From Methylomonas sp. (GTDB taxonomy: Bacteria; Pseudomonadota; Gammaproteobacteria; Methylococcales; Methylomonadaceae), in the NCBI RefSeq assembly GCF_023228165.1, contig NZ_JALOBS010000048.1, positions 1 to 31,519 of the forward strand: a stretch of 31,519 bases of DNA. Reading direction: 5' to 3'. Each line of letters opens with the position of its first letter. Positions within the stretch are counted from its first letter, which is position 1. Below, one piece after another: positions 7,452 to 15,369 of the stretch. The position numbers and the translations under genes are program-made. A model generated the notes under the pieces. It was not told the DNA's origin and did no database searches. It was given only the letters and a program-made list of their open reading frames with translations.

Positions 7452-8276
7452 ATGACAACCACCGTTCTCTTGGTCGGCCACGGTTCGCGCAATCAGGCAG
7501 GCAATCAAGAAATTCAAACCTTCCAGCAGCAATGGCAGGCGCAACACCCCGACTGGCGCATTGATTTGTGCTATATCGAATTGGCCGATGTACTGTTGCC
7601 TGAAGGTCTTCAACGCGCCGCGCAAGGCTCCAGCCGCGTGATTGTGGTTCCGCTGATCATCAGTGCCGCCGGGCATGTGAAAATGGAGATTCCCGAACAT
7701 ATCGAGGAAGCCCGCGAAAAATTTCCAAGCGTCGAATTCATCTACGCCCCGCATCTGGGCAGCAATGAAACTCTGCTGGCCGTGCTGCAAAATCAACTGA
7801 AAAGCGCGCTGAAAACCCTGGCCATGCCGGACCCAAAAACCACCGGCGTGATCATTTTGGGACGTGGTTCATCGGACAAAGTCGCCAACGGTGAATTGGC
7901 AAAATTAGCCCGTTGGCTGTTTGAAACTACCGAGCATGAACTAGTCGACATCGCCTTTACCGGCATTACCCATCCGCGCCTGGAAACCGCCGTGCAACGT
8001 CAAGTGCGACTGGGCATGACGCAGATTGCGATATTGCCTTATTATCTGTTCACTGGCTTGCTGATCGAGCGCATCGGCAAACAGCTTGAACGCTTGCAAA
8101 GCCAATATCCGCAGATTGCGTTCGGTGCCGGCAGTTATTTTGGTTTTGATCCGGCGATTTTTAAATTGCTCGATCAACGGGTTAGCGAAGCTAGCGACCC
8201 GGTCGCGCCGAAAATGCTGGAATGCGACGGCTGCCAATACCGCGAGCAAGCCGAACATCATCACCACCATCATTGA
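7452..8276 (+). CDS. cbiX: Sirohydrochlorin cobaltochelatase CbiX with CxxC and His tail
   Basis: The 274-residue protein is a two-domain long-form CbiX, which inserts cobalt into sirohydrochlorin and so commits it to the cobalt-early pathway. In the first domain both chelatase histidines are visible: H10 in LLVGHGSR and H75 in SAAGHVKME. The second domain (about 125-250) is a degenerate repeat in which the equivalent of the first motif reads ILGRGSSD, with Arg in place of His. The C terminus carries CDGC, like the metal/iron-sulfur motif of long CbiX proteins, and ends in six consecutive histidines encoded by mixed CAT/CAC codons. AAGGA precedes the ATG at good spacing. The gene sits 2 bp after cbiF. 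Confidence 0.93.
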   Translation: MTTTVLLVGHGSRNQAGNQEIQTFQQQWQAQHPDWRIDLCYIELADVLLPEGLQRAAQGSSRVIVVPLIISAAGHVKMEIPEHIEEAREKFPSVEFIYAPHLGSNETLLAVLQNQLKSALKTLAMPDPKTTGVIILGRGSSDKVANGELAKLARWLFETTEHELVDIAFTGITHPRLETAVQRQVRLGMTQIAILPYYLFTGLLIERIGKQLERLQSQYPQIAFGAGSYFGFDPAIFKLLDQRVSEASDPVAPKMLECDGCQYREQAEHHHHHH

Positions 8277-8282
8277 TCCGCT

Positions 8283-8978
8283 ATGAGCCAAAACATTCAA
8301 ACCGAACAACTCACCCAGGCCGGACAACAGATCGAGCACGATTCTTTTGCCATCGTCGACCGCGAAGTGGGCGAGCACCCTTATTCAGATGGGCAATGGC
8401 AAGTGGTGCGCAGGATGATCCATGCCACCGCGGATTTTGAATTCAACGGCCTGACCGAGTTTTCCGCTCAGGCCATTGAAGGTGGAATTCAAGCGATTTT
8501 AAACGGTGCGCCGATAGTCGCCGACGTGGAAATGATTTGCGTCGGCTTATCCCAGCCGCGTCTGGCGCACTTTGGTATTAGTGCCCGCCAGTTCATCGCC
8601 GATGCCGATGTCATAGCCGCTGCCAAACAAGTCAACAGCACCCGCGCGGTGCAAGCCATGCGTAAAGCGCACCGCCTGGGTTTAATCGATGGCGGCATCG
8701 TCGCGGTCGGCAATGCACCGACCGCGTTGTTGGACGTATTGCGGATGATTAAAGAAGACGGCATCAAACCGGCGCTAATCGTCGGCATGCCGGTCGGCTT
8801 TGTCTCGGCAGCGGAATCCAAGGATTTACTCGCCGAATTAGCCGGTGTGCCCTGGATTATTAGCCGTGGTCGTAAAGGGGGCTCGACGCTGGTGGTGGCG
8901 GCGATACATGCGTTGTTGAGTTTGGCAGAGAGCAGACAAAAAATGGTTGAATGCAGTATTCCAGCCTTCCAGCATTAA
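8283..8978 (+). CDS. cbiC: Cobalt-precorrin-8 methylmutase
   Basis: The 231-residue enzyme moves the methyl group from C11 to C12 to make cobyrinic acid. The catalytic histidine is H47 in RRMIHATADFEF, and the family segments VADVEMI and GNAPTALL are present, as is GMPVGFVSAAESK. Length is normal for CbiC/CobH. It starts 6 bp after cbiX. The following gene is a 98-residue unknown rather than another B12 enzyme, a break in an otherwise continuous pathway order. Confidence 0.95.
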   Translation: MSQNIQTEQLTQAGQQIEHDSFAIVDREVGEHPYSDGQWQVVRRMIHATADFEFNGLTEFSAQAIEGGIQAILNGAPIVADVEMICVGLSQPRLAHFGISARQFIADADVIAAAKQVNSTRAVQAMRKAHRLGLIDGGIVAVGNAPTALLDVLRMIKEDGIKPALIVGMPVGFVSAAESKDLLAELAGVPWIISRGRKGGSTLVVAAIHALLSLAESRQKMVECSIPAFQH

Positions 8979-8985
8979 GTGAGAT

Positions 8986-9282
8986 ATGACTACGAAATAC
9001 ATACTTGAATTGTGCGACACATCTGGAGAACATAAGCCCATCGTTCGTCTTGAGTCCCAAACGCCATTTATGGCTGTGAATATTGGAGATCGTTTTGACG
9101 ATGTCGGTTGGGAGCGGCTGGATGATGTCGGCATTCTCTATTCGATAGAAAAGCCGAAGCGTTATACCGTGCATTCAATAAAACATCTTGTATTTCCAAA
9201 TTCAGGAGGGCTTGCCGTGAAGTATTGTCTAAATTTAGAGCCTTACTCTGGTCCAAGCTCTCCTGTTTGGGGTAACGATTAA
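8986..9282 (+). CDS. Unknown 98-aa protein inside the cobalamin operon
   Basis: The product begins MTTKYILELCDTSGEHKP and ends SGPSSPVWGND. It is not recognised. It has no signal peptide or membrane helix, is moderately acidic, and has two cysteines and two DDVG repeats (FDDVGWERLDDVGILY). It starts 7 bp after cbiC with no strong ribosome-binding site and is followed by a 63-bp gap before cbiD. The codon choice looks more A/T-rich than its neighbours (for example ATA, AAA, TTT runs), which hints at a later insertion. It occupies a spot where another pathway gene could be expected, and cbiJ is missing from the operon, but at 98 residues with no Rossmann-type motif it does not resemble CbiJ/CobK. 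Confidence 0.65.
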   Translation: MTTKYILELCDTSGEHKPIVRLESQTPFMAVNIGDRFDDVGWERLDDVGILYSIEKPKRYTVHSIKHLVFPNSGGLAVKYCLNLEPYSGPSSPVWGND

Positions 9283-9283
9283 T

Positions 9284-9340
9284 ATGTGCTATTCCCATCT
9301 TCAAGCCGGAAACTACGATGAAGGTTATCGTCTCAGTTAG
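9284..9340 (+). other. Possible 18-codon leader ORF ahead of cbiD
   Basis: An ATG one base after the stop of the 98-aa gene opens a frame MCYSHLQAGNYDEGYRLS that stops 5 bases before the cbiD ATG. It could couple translation across the gap or be a remnant of a longer gene. It is too short to call from sequence alone. Confidence 0.2.
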
Positions 9341-9345
9341 ATGCC

Positions 9346-10449
9346 ATGAATATTCCTGATCGCAAACCCAAAGGCACCCGCAAAGGCTACACCACTGGCG
9401 CCTGTTCGGCGGCGGCCGTGCGGGCGGCTGTTCGCGGCTTGCTGGACGGTGTAGTGCCGAACAGCATCGACTGCTTGTTGCCCAACGGCCAAAACGTGGT
9501 GTTTAAGGTTTTGGACGGCATCGTACAAAACGGCACCGCCCGGGCGGTGATAGAAAAAGACGCCGGCGATGATCCGGACTGCACCAATCACGCCCGACTG
9601 ACAGCGGATGTCATTTGGATAGAACTACCGGACACTATAGTATTACAAGGCGGCACAGGTATCGGCCAAATCACTCGCCCTGGTTTAGGGCTTGCCGTTG
9701 GCGGCCCGGCTATCAATCCGGTTCCGCGTAAAAACATCGAAGATAACATCCGCTTGATCGCCGCCGAAGCCCTAAAAACCAGAGGCTTGCAAGTCACAAT
9801 CTCCGTGCCGGGTGGCGAAGAGATGGCAAAAAAAACCCTGAACTATCGTTTGGGTATTATCGGCGGCATTTCCATTTTAGGTACCACCGGCATTGTCCAT
9901 CCGTATTCCACGGCGGCATTTCGGGCTAGCGTGGTGCAAGGTGTGGAAGTGGCGGCCAATCAGGGGCAGGCTAGCGTGGTACTGACCACCGGTGGCCGCA
10001 CCGAGAAATTCGTGATGCGCGAATTGCCCGAGCTGGATGAAAGCTGTTTCGTGCAAATGGGTGACTTTCTGACCCCGGCGCTGGACGCCGCCGACCGTTG
10101 CGGCATTCAAAACATCATCATCGGTGGCATGGTCGGCAAGCTGACCAAAATGGCCCAAGGTGAAACCATTACGCACGCCGGTCGCGCACCGGTCGATGTA
10201 GAACTGGTGGCCGACATTGCCCGCAGCATCGGCGCACCGGCTGATGTGTGTGACGCCATCGCCGCGCAGGAAACAGCCCGTTACGCATCCGAATGCATGG
10301 CTGAACTGGGGCTTGAACACGCATTTCACGTCGAACTGGCCAGGCGGGTGATCGCCACGCTGGAAAGTCGTTATCCCGGCCGTTTTCACATCAGTGTGTT
10401 GGTGTGCGATTTCGATGGCAACAAACTGGCCGAAGCCGGAAGGAATTGA
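9346..10449 (+). CDS. cbiD: Cobalt-precorrin-5B C1-methyltransferase
   Basis: The 367-residue protein methylates C1 of the ring after CbiG has opened the lactone; CbiD is specific to the cobalt-early pathway and is unrelated to the other SAM-dependent B12 methylases. The diagnostic N-terminal RKGYTTGACSAAA motif (about 12-24) is present, as are NPVPRKNIEDNI, the GTTGIVHPYS segment and MVGKLTKMAQG near the C terminus. Length is normal. The start at 9346 is 63 bp from the previous gene, the largest gap inside the operon before cysG, and its ribosome-binding site is weak. The stop lies two bases before the cbiET start. Confidence 0.96.
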   Translation: MNIPDRKPKGTRKGYTTGACSAAAVRAAVRGLLDGVVPNSIDCLLPNGQNVVFKVLDGIVQNGTARAVIEKDAGDDPDCTNHARLTADVIWIELPDTIVLQGGTGIGQITRPGLGLAVGGPAINPVPRKNIEDNIRLIAAEALKTRGLQVTISVPGGEEMAKKTLNYRLGIIGGISILGTTGIVHPYSTAAFRASVVQGVEVAANQGQASVVLTTGGRTEKFVMRELPELDESCFVQMGDFLTPALDAADRCGIQNIIIGGMVGKLTKMAQGETITHAGRAPVDVELVADIARSIGAPADVCDAIAAQETARYASECMAELGLEHAFHVELARRVIATLESRYPGRFHISVLVCDFDGNKLAEAGRN

Positions 10450-10451
10450 TC

Positions 10452-11759
10452 ATGCAAGCGATGTGCAGTTTTATCGGCGTACTCGATAACGGCGCCGCCA
10501 GCCTGAGTCAGGAGGCCTTGCAGGTATTACGCGAAGCCAAACATGTCATCGCCGGTAGCCGTCTGCTGGAAATCATGTCTGACGATATTGCACAGGCCCA
10601 ACAGTACAACTTAACCGGGCAACTCAAACAAGTGCCGGACTGGATCAATGCCGCATTGGCACAAAATGAAGCCGTAGCCGTACTGGCGACCGGCGATCCC
10701 TTGTGTCACGGTATCGCCGGGTTTTTGGCTGGCAAGCTGGAGCCAACGCGCGTGCGCATTCTGCCCAATCTGAGCACCCTACAATTAGCTTTTGCCGCGT
10801 TGAAATTGTCTTGGCAAACCGCTGACATCGTTTCCGTGCACAGCAAGGATGTCGGCGAATGGATACGTGGGGCTACGCCCAATCACGGCTTGTACGAATT
10901 GGCTCAGCGCTGTCGCCAACACGATTTACTGGCAATTTTGACCAGCCCGGACAACACGCCGGCGCGCATCGCCCGTTTATTGCAAATCGAAGGCATGGCC
11001 GATGCGTTCGAGATGGCGATTGCCGAAGCCCTAAAACAACCGGAACAGCGGGTCAGCGCCTGGCTGAACATCGTTGAGGTGGCTCAAAGCAGTTATCTCG
11101 ATCCCAACGTCGTTATTCTGAAACGTAAAACCGCTGTGCCCGCACCGGTACTGTTTGGCGTCAGCGACGACCGGTTTCAGCAGCGCAAGCCGGAAAAAGG
11201 CCTGATCACCAAACGCGAAGTGCGCGCGGTATCGTTGGCGAGGATGCAATTGACGCGCCGCAGCATTGTCTGGGACATCGGCGCCGGCTCAGGTTCGGTC
11301 GGACTGGAGGCGGCGCGGCTGTGTCCGGAGGGTCATGTATTTGCCATCGAAAAAAACGCCGAGGATATTGCCAATGTCGAACAGAATCAGGCTGCCTGGG
11401 GTATCAGCAATTACAGCGTCGTGCAAGGCAAGGCGCCGCAATTTCTCGACACCTGGCCCGATCCAGATGCGGTATTCATCGGTGGTTCCGGCGGGGAATT
11501 GGTGGAACTGATCGCCTTATGTTTAGGGCGTTTGCGCCCGGCGGGTTGGCTGGTGATGAACTTCGTCACACTGGAAAATTTATCAACCGCCGTCGACACC
11601 CTGAAACAACTCGGCGCAGACTGGGACGTCTGTCAGATTCAAGCCTCGCGCAGTAGCCCGATTTTGCACATGCATCGCTTACAGGCCGAAAACCCGGTCT
11701 GGATCGTGTCGGCCAGCCATTCTTTACAACCCATATCAAGCGGTCACGATGAACACTAA
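10452..11759 (+). CDS. cbiET: Cobalt-precorrin-6B/7 C5,15-methyltransferase and decarboxylase (CbiE-CbiT fusion)
   Basis: The 435-residue protein joins CbiE (about 1-200; tetrapyrrole methylase with ATGDPLCHGIAG and a SVHSKD segment) to CbiT (about 235-435; class I methyltransferase with the SAM-binding loop VWDIGAGSGSVGLEAA at about 272-287). The fusion is equivalent to CobL: it methylates C5 and C15 and decarboxylates the C12 side chain. The ATG at 10452 follows GGAAGGAATTG; the in-frame ATG at 10404 lies inside cbiD and is less likely. The last 11 bases overlap cbiL. The GGSGGELVELI segment of CbiT is intact. No anomaly is seen. Confidence 0.95.
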   Translation: MQAMCSFIGVLDNGAASLSQEALQVLREAKHVIAGSRLLEIMSDDIAQAQQYNLTGQLKQVPDWINAALAQNEAVAVLATGDPLCHGIAGFLAGKLEPTRVRILPNLSTLQLAFAALKLSWQTADIVSVHSKDVGEWIRGATPNHGLYELAQRCRQHDLLAILTSPDNTPARIARLLQIEGMADAFEMAIAEALKQPEQRVSAWLNIVEVAQSSYLDPNVVILKRKTAVPAPVLFGVSDDRFQQRKPEKGLITKREVRAVSLARMQLTRRSIVWDIGAGSGSVGLEAARLCPEGHVFAIEKNAEDIANVEQNQAAWGISNYSVVQGKAPQFLDTWPDPDAVFIGGSGGELVELIALCLGRLRPAGWLVMNFVTLENLSTAVDTLKQLGADWDVCQIQASRSSPILHMHRLQAENPVWIVSASHSLQPISSGHDEH

Positions 11760-12525
11760 ACTCGGCACGCTCTACGGCGTCTCGCTCGGCCCCGGCGACC
11801 CTGGCCTGATTACCCGCCGCGCCTGGGAATTACTCGCAGGCAATGGCCATTGGACTTATCCGGTGCGCAAGAAAAACAGCGACAGTTATGCGCTGGACAT
11901 CGCCTTGCGCGCCGGTCTTGAGCTGCCACAAGAACATACTGCGCTGCATTTTCCGATGACTCACGATGCCGAGATTCTGGCTCGTTACTGGCTGGAAGCG
12001 GCACAAACCGTATTGGCGATATTGCAGAGCGGCAAGGATGTGCTGTTTTTGGTGGAAGGCGACGCCTCGACCTATTCCACCTTCGGTCATTTGCAACGTA
12101 GCGTCCGCGCCTTGCAAGCGGAAGTCGCCGTGGAAGTAGTGCCGGGGGTGTCGTCGTTTCATGCCGCCGCCGCGCGGGCGGGTGAACCCTTGGCCGATGT
12201 TGACGATACTATCGCCATTATCCCCGCCGGATATGGCATTGATCAAATTGAACGCCTGCTCGAAGATTTCGATACCTTGGTGTTGCTCAAGGTCAAACCC
12301 TTGCTGGACGATGTCATCGATTTGCTGCGTCGTCGTGACTTGCTCGACCAAGGCTGGTTTATCGAAAAAGCCGGTTCTCCCGAAGAGCGCATGGTGCATG
12401 ACCTCGCCAGCCTGTATGGGCAAAAGGTCAATTACTTATCTTTACTGATTATCAAAAATCCAGGCCGTCAGCGTTCAGAAATACAACGCGGCTGTCGCAA
12501 AAAAAAGGACATTTCCGATGACTGA
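11749..12525 (+). CDS. cbiL: Cobalt-precorrin-2 C20-methyltransferase
   Basis: The 258-residue tetrapyrrole methylase adds the C20 methyl group, the first methylation after cobalt insertion. It has the N-terminal loop GVSLGPGDPGLITRRAWE and VLFLVEGDASTYSTFGHL. It also has EVVPGVSSFHAAAARAGEPL, the usual CbiL/CobI substrate-site segment. Length is slightly longer than the typical 235-240 residues because of a basic C-terminal tail (GRQRSEIQRGCRKKKD). The gene overlaps cbiET by 11 bases and the next gene by 8, which implies coupled translation. Confidence 0.94.
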   Translation: MNTKLGTLYGVSLGPGDPGLITRRAWELLAGNGHWTYPVRKKNSDSYALDIALRAGLELPQEHTALHFPMTHDAEILARYWLEAAQTVLAILQSGKDVLFLVEGDASTYSTFGHLQRSVRALQAEVAVEVVPGVSSFHAAAARAGEPLADVDDTIAIIPAGYGIDQIERLLEDFDTLVLLKVKPLLDDVIDLLRRRDLLDQGWFIEKAGSPEERMVHDLASLYGQKVNYLSLLIIKNPGRQRSEIQRGCRKKKDISDD

Positions 12526-13252
12526 AGTACGTGTCGCCCTGGTGGCGATTACCAAACATGGCGCCGGTATTGCCTCTCGGCTAGCACCACAACTCCCCGA
12601 CGCGGAGGTGGTGGTGTCGGAGAAACAAGCCGAGCATTTGGGTGATTTTACTAACCGCCGCCGCGTGTATCAGGGGGCATTGAGCGCACAAATCGGCGAG
12701 CTGTTCGCGGCTTACGATCAGCTGATTTTTTTGGTGTCACTGGGCGCGGTGGTACGGCTGATTGCGCCGCATCTTAAATCTAAAGATGAAGACCCCGGTG
12801 TATTGGTGATCGACGATGCTGCCGAATTTGTAATCCCGGTACTGTCCGGTCATGTCGGCGGCGCCAATGCTTATGCGGAAAAGGTCGCGGCATTGCTGGG
12901 CGCCACGCCGGTGCTGACCACCGCATCGGATGTGGGCAAAACCATTCCTGTCGATATTTTGGGCCGTGAGTTGGGCTGGCAAGTGGAAGCACCCAAAATC
13001 AACATTACCCGCGTATCGGCGGACGTGGTTAATCAATTGCCGATTGCTTTTGTGCAGGAAGCGGGGGCGAAAAACTGGTGGATGCGACCGACGCCGCTGC
13101 CGAGCAATATTCATGTGTTCGAATGCTTTGAAGATGTCGATACCAAAAAATACAACTCGATTTTGTGGGTGACTCATCGGGAGATCGGCCCCGCTATTTG
13201 GCAACAGTTTGAGGAAAGACTGGTGGTGTATCGGCCACCTTTAGAACAATGA
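12518..13252 (+). CDS. cbiG: Cobalt-precorrin-5A hydrolase, N-terminal and central domains (split CbiG)
   Basis: The 244-residue product carries the CbiG N-terminal and middle domains but not the C-terminal one, which is the next ORF. CbiG opens the delta-lactone of cobalt-precorrin-5A and releases the C20 methyl carbon as acetaldehyde. The signature is clear: SLGAVVRLIAPHLKSKDEDP, then VIPVLSGHVGGANAYAEKVA and PVLTTASD. Single-chain CbiG proteins are about 350 residues; here the split falls between the middle and C-terminal domains with an ATGA overlap. This looks like a stable gene arrangement and not a frameshift, because both ORFs have clean ends at a domain boundary. Confidence 0.92.
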   Translation: MTEVRVALVAITKHGAGIASRLAPQLPDAEVVVSEKQAEHLGDFTNRRRVYQGALSAQIGELFAAYDQLIFLVSLGAVVRLIAPHLKSKDEDPGVLVIDDAAEFVIPVLSGHVGGANAYAEKVAALLGATPVLTTASDVGKTIPVDILGRELGWQVEAPKINITRVSADVVNQLPIAFVQEAGAKNWWMRPTPLPSNIHVFECFEDVDTKKYNSILWVTHREIGPAIWQQFEERLVVYRPPLEQ

Positions 13253-13641
13253 AAGTGATGGTTGGCATCGGCTGTGACCGTAACGCCAGTCTGACCACCT
13301 TGCAACAGGCGCTGACCTTGGCTTTGCAACAATGTGGACTGGACGAGACCGCCGTTGTGGGCTTGGCCAGCATTGATAAAAAAAACGACGAAGCAGCCTT
13401 GTTACAACTGGCCCAAATATACGATTGGCCGTTGTATTTTTACCCGGCTGAGACACTGGCCACCATCCCGGTACCGAATCCATCCGAGGTCGTCATGAAA
13501 TACATGGGTACTCCGGCCGTCGCTGAAGCGGCCGCTTTGAAAGCGGCCAATGCCGAGTTGTCGGATTTACTGGTCGAGAAACATAAATATTGCGGTGCGG
13601 ACGGCAAGAATGCCACCGTTTCGATAGCGAGAATCAAATGA
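13249..13641 (+). CDS. cobE: CobE/CbiG C-terminal domain protein
   Basis: The 130-residue protein starts KVMVGIGCDRNASLTTLQQAL and contains VGLASIDKKNDEAALLQLA. It also has FYPAETLATIPVPNPSEVV, matching the C-terminal domain of CbiG, which exists alone as CobE in some bacteria. It would complete the lactone-opening enzyme encoded by the previous ORF. Its start overlaps that ORF's stop (ATGA), and its own stop overlaps the cbiH start in the same way, a pattern that favours balanced synthesis. Whether the two halves associate stably is inference. Confidence 0.88.
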   Translation: MKVMVGIGCDRNASLTTLQQALTLALQQCGLDETAVVGLASIDKKNDEAALLQLAQIYDWPLYFYPAETLATIPVPNPSEVVMKYMGTPAVAEAAALKAANAELSDLLVEKHKYCGADGKNATVSIARIK

Positions 13642-15002
13642 CAACAGCAGGAAAAATTTTACTGGTGGGCATCGGCCCCGGCGCGCATGAGCACATGACT
13701 GCTCGCGCTCGCCAAGCAATTGCGGAAGCGGACGTGGTGATTGGTTACAGCACCTACATCAAACTGGTGCAAGACTTGCTCGATGGCAAGGAAGTCATCA
13801 AAAAAGGTATGACCGAAGAACTGGATCGTAGTATCGAAGCCTACGAACATGCCAAGCAGGGCAAGATCGTCGCCATGGTGTCGTCCGGCGATATCGGTGT
13901 TTACGGCATGGCCGGCCCAACCTACGAATTGCTGTTGGAAAGTGGCTGGACACCGGACGATCCAATTCAAGTGGAAGTGGTGCCCGGTAGCACCGCGTTG
14001 TCGAGTTGCGCCTCGCTGGTCGGGGCACCGCTGACGCATGATTTTTGCTCGATCTCGCTGTCCGACTTACTGACGCCTTGGCCGGTGATCGCCCGCCGCC
14101 TGGAAAGCGCGGCGCGCGGTGATTTCGTGGTGGCCTTGTACAACCCGAAAAGCGGCCGTCGCACTCAGCATATCGTTGAAGCGCAAAATATATTGCTGCG
14201 TCATCGTAGTCCGGATACGCCGGTCGCCATCGTCAAATCCGGTTATCGCGCTCGGCAACATATCCAGATTGTCCATTTGGCGGAGATGGCTGATTGCGAC
14301 ATTGGCATGTTGACCACGGTCTTGGTCGGCAACAGCAGCACCTTTGTCCGTGCAGGGTTGATGGTGACGCCGCGAGGTTATGCCAACAAATACGATGCGA
14401 TGACGGGCGAGACGCGGGATGGCGAACAGGCCGGGCGTTCGCTGAGCATGGGCTTGGAGGGCTGGAAAGGCTGTGTCCGCCAGTACTTGCGCGATACGCC
14501 CAAGGTGACCTTACAACAGGCGGCGGAATACTTCGCGCAACCGTTAGCGGAAATTCTCGATGCTGTCGGCAAGGCCACGCTTGACGATCAGGCGGGCATT
14601 TTCTGCGCGCAACGCGCAGCCCAGGATAGTCATGATCGTTTACTAGCCGCATTCCAGAGTTGGGGCAAACTGCGCGCTGTGGTACGTAGCGAAGGTGGCG
14701 CGGTGGCGGAGTTATTGATCAACGGCACTGATTTGCAGGAAAAAAACGGCTGGCTGAGCATCGTCAACGACGCCTTTCATTTACACATCGACTGGCGTAA
14801 GGCCCGGCAAATCTGGTTTGTCAGCCGAGAGAATAAAGCGCATGGCATTCAAGTGCTCGATCAGCAAGGCGACGTCTTATTCAATTTATGGTTAGTTGCT
14901 GACGAAACAGGCTTCGACAGCGCAGCTCTACAGCATTACCGCGAAGACCAAGCGCAATTTAGCGCCTCAACCGCTCTGGAACCAATTCACCATGACCGAT
15001 AA
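13638..15002 (+). CDS. cbiH: Cobalt-precorrin-3 C17-methyltransferase with heme-carrier-like C-terminal domain
   Basis: The 454-residue protein has a CbiH/CobJ domain in residues 1-250: ILLVGIGPGAHEHMTARA, SSGDIGVYGMAGPTYELL, EVVPGSTALSSCASLVGAPL and VALYNPKSGRRTQH. It methylates C17 and contracts the ring. The extra 190 residues (about 262-454) are unlike the iron-sulfur extension of CbiH60-type enzymes. They begin with QYLRDTPKVTLQQAAEYFAQ, then SWGKLRAVVRSEGGAVAEL, HLHIDWRKARQIWF and IQVLDQQGDVLFNLWLV. That pattern resembles the HemS/HmuS/HutX cytosolic heme-carrier fold. The ATG at 13638 overlaps the previous stop; an in-frame ATG at 13590 is rejected as internal to that gene. The methylase call is secure, the C-terminal similarity moderate. 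Confidence 0.92.
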   Translation: MTTAGKILLVGIGPGAHEHMTARARQAIAEADVVIGYSTYIKLVQDLLDGKEVIKKGMTEELDRSIEAYEHAKQGKIVAMVSSGDIGVYGMAGPTYELLLESGWTPDDPIQVEVVPGSTALSSCASLVGAPLTHDFCSISLSDLLTPWPVIARRLESAARGDFVVALYNPKSGRRTQHIVEAQNILLRHRSPDTPVAIVKSGYRARQHIQIVHLAEMADCDIGMLTTVLVGNSSTFVRAGLMVTPRGYANKYDAMTGETRDGEQAGRSLSMGLEGWKGCVRQYLRDTPKVTLQQAAEYFAQPLAEILDAVGKATLDDQAGIFCAQRAAQDSHDRLLAAFQSWGKLRAVVRSEGGAVAELLINGTDLQEKNGWLSIVNDAFHLHIDWRKARQIWFVSRENKAHGIQVLDQQGDVLFNLWLVADETGFDSAALQHYREDQAQFSASTALEPIHHDR

Positions 15003-15351
15003 CAACACTCCCATGCCTGAAAAACCCAAAATGGGCGACTACAAACGCCACTTGCTGGTGTGTACCGGCCCACGCTGCACCGAAAATGGCGAAGCACAAG
15101 TCTTGTTTGAAACCCTGGGGGAGAAGTTCAAAGCAGCCGGTATCGACAAAGGCGAACTGCGGGTCAAGCGTACCCGCACCCACTGTTTCGCCACTTGCAA
15201 ATCCGGACCTATTATGTGCGTACAACCTGATGGCATCTGGTATTACAACGTTAACGAGGCTAATTTGCAGCGCATTATCGAAGAGCATCTGGTGGGCGGC
15301 CGACCTGTCGAAGAGCTGATTTATCATGGAAGTGCTTGCGTCGCTCCATAG
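14992..15351 (+). CDS. Thioredoxin-like [2Fe-2S] ferredoxin
   Basis: The 119-residue protein has the cysteine pattern of thioredoxin-fold ferredoxins: C24 and C29 in VCTGPRCTENGEA, then C65 and C69 in THCFATCKSGP, followed by QPDGIWYYNV. Homologues in other cobalamin operons (called CbiW in Bacillus) are thought to supply electrons for corrin-ring reductions or cobalt reduction. The start at 14992 overlaps cbiH by 11 bases; an upstream in-frame ATG at 14896 lies within cbiH and gives an unrelated leader. A reductase partner is needed in the pathway and cbiJ is absent here, so this protein's redox partner is an open question. Confidence 0.9.
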   Translation: MTDNNTPMPEKPKMGDYKRHLLVCTGPRCTENGEAQVLFETLGEKFKAAGIDKGELRVKRTRTHCFATCKSGPIMCVQPDGIWYYNVNEANLQRIIEEHLVGGRPVEELIYHGSACVAP

Positions 15352-15369
15352 CAGTAAAACAAAACCGTT

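Noticed and set aside
8259..8276. Six consecutive histidines at the end of cbiX taken as an artificial purification tag
   Set aside because: The codons are mixed CAT/CAC, followed by natural intergenic sequence, and His-rich ends occur in natural CbiX proteins.
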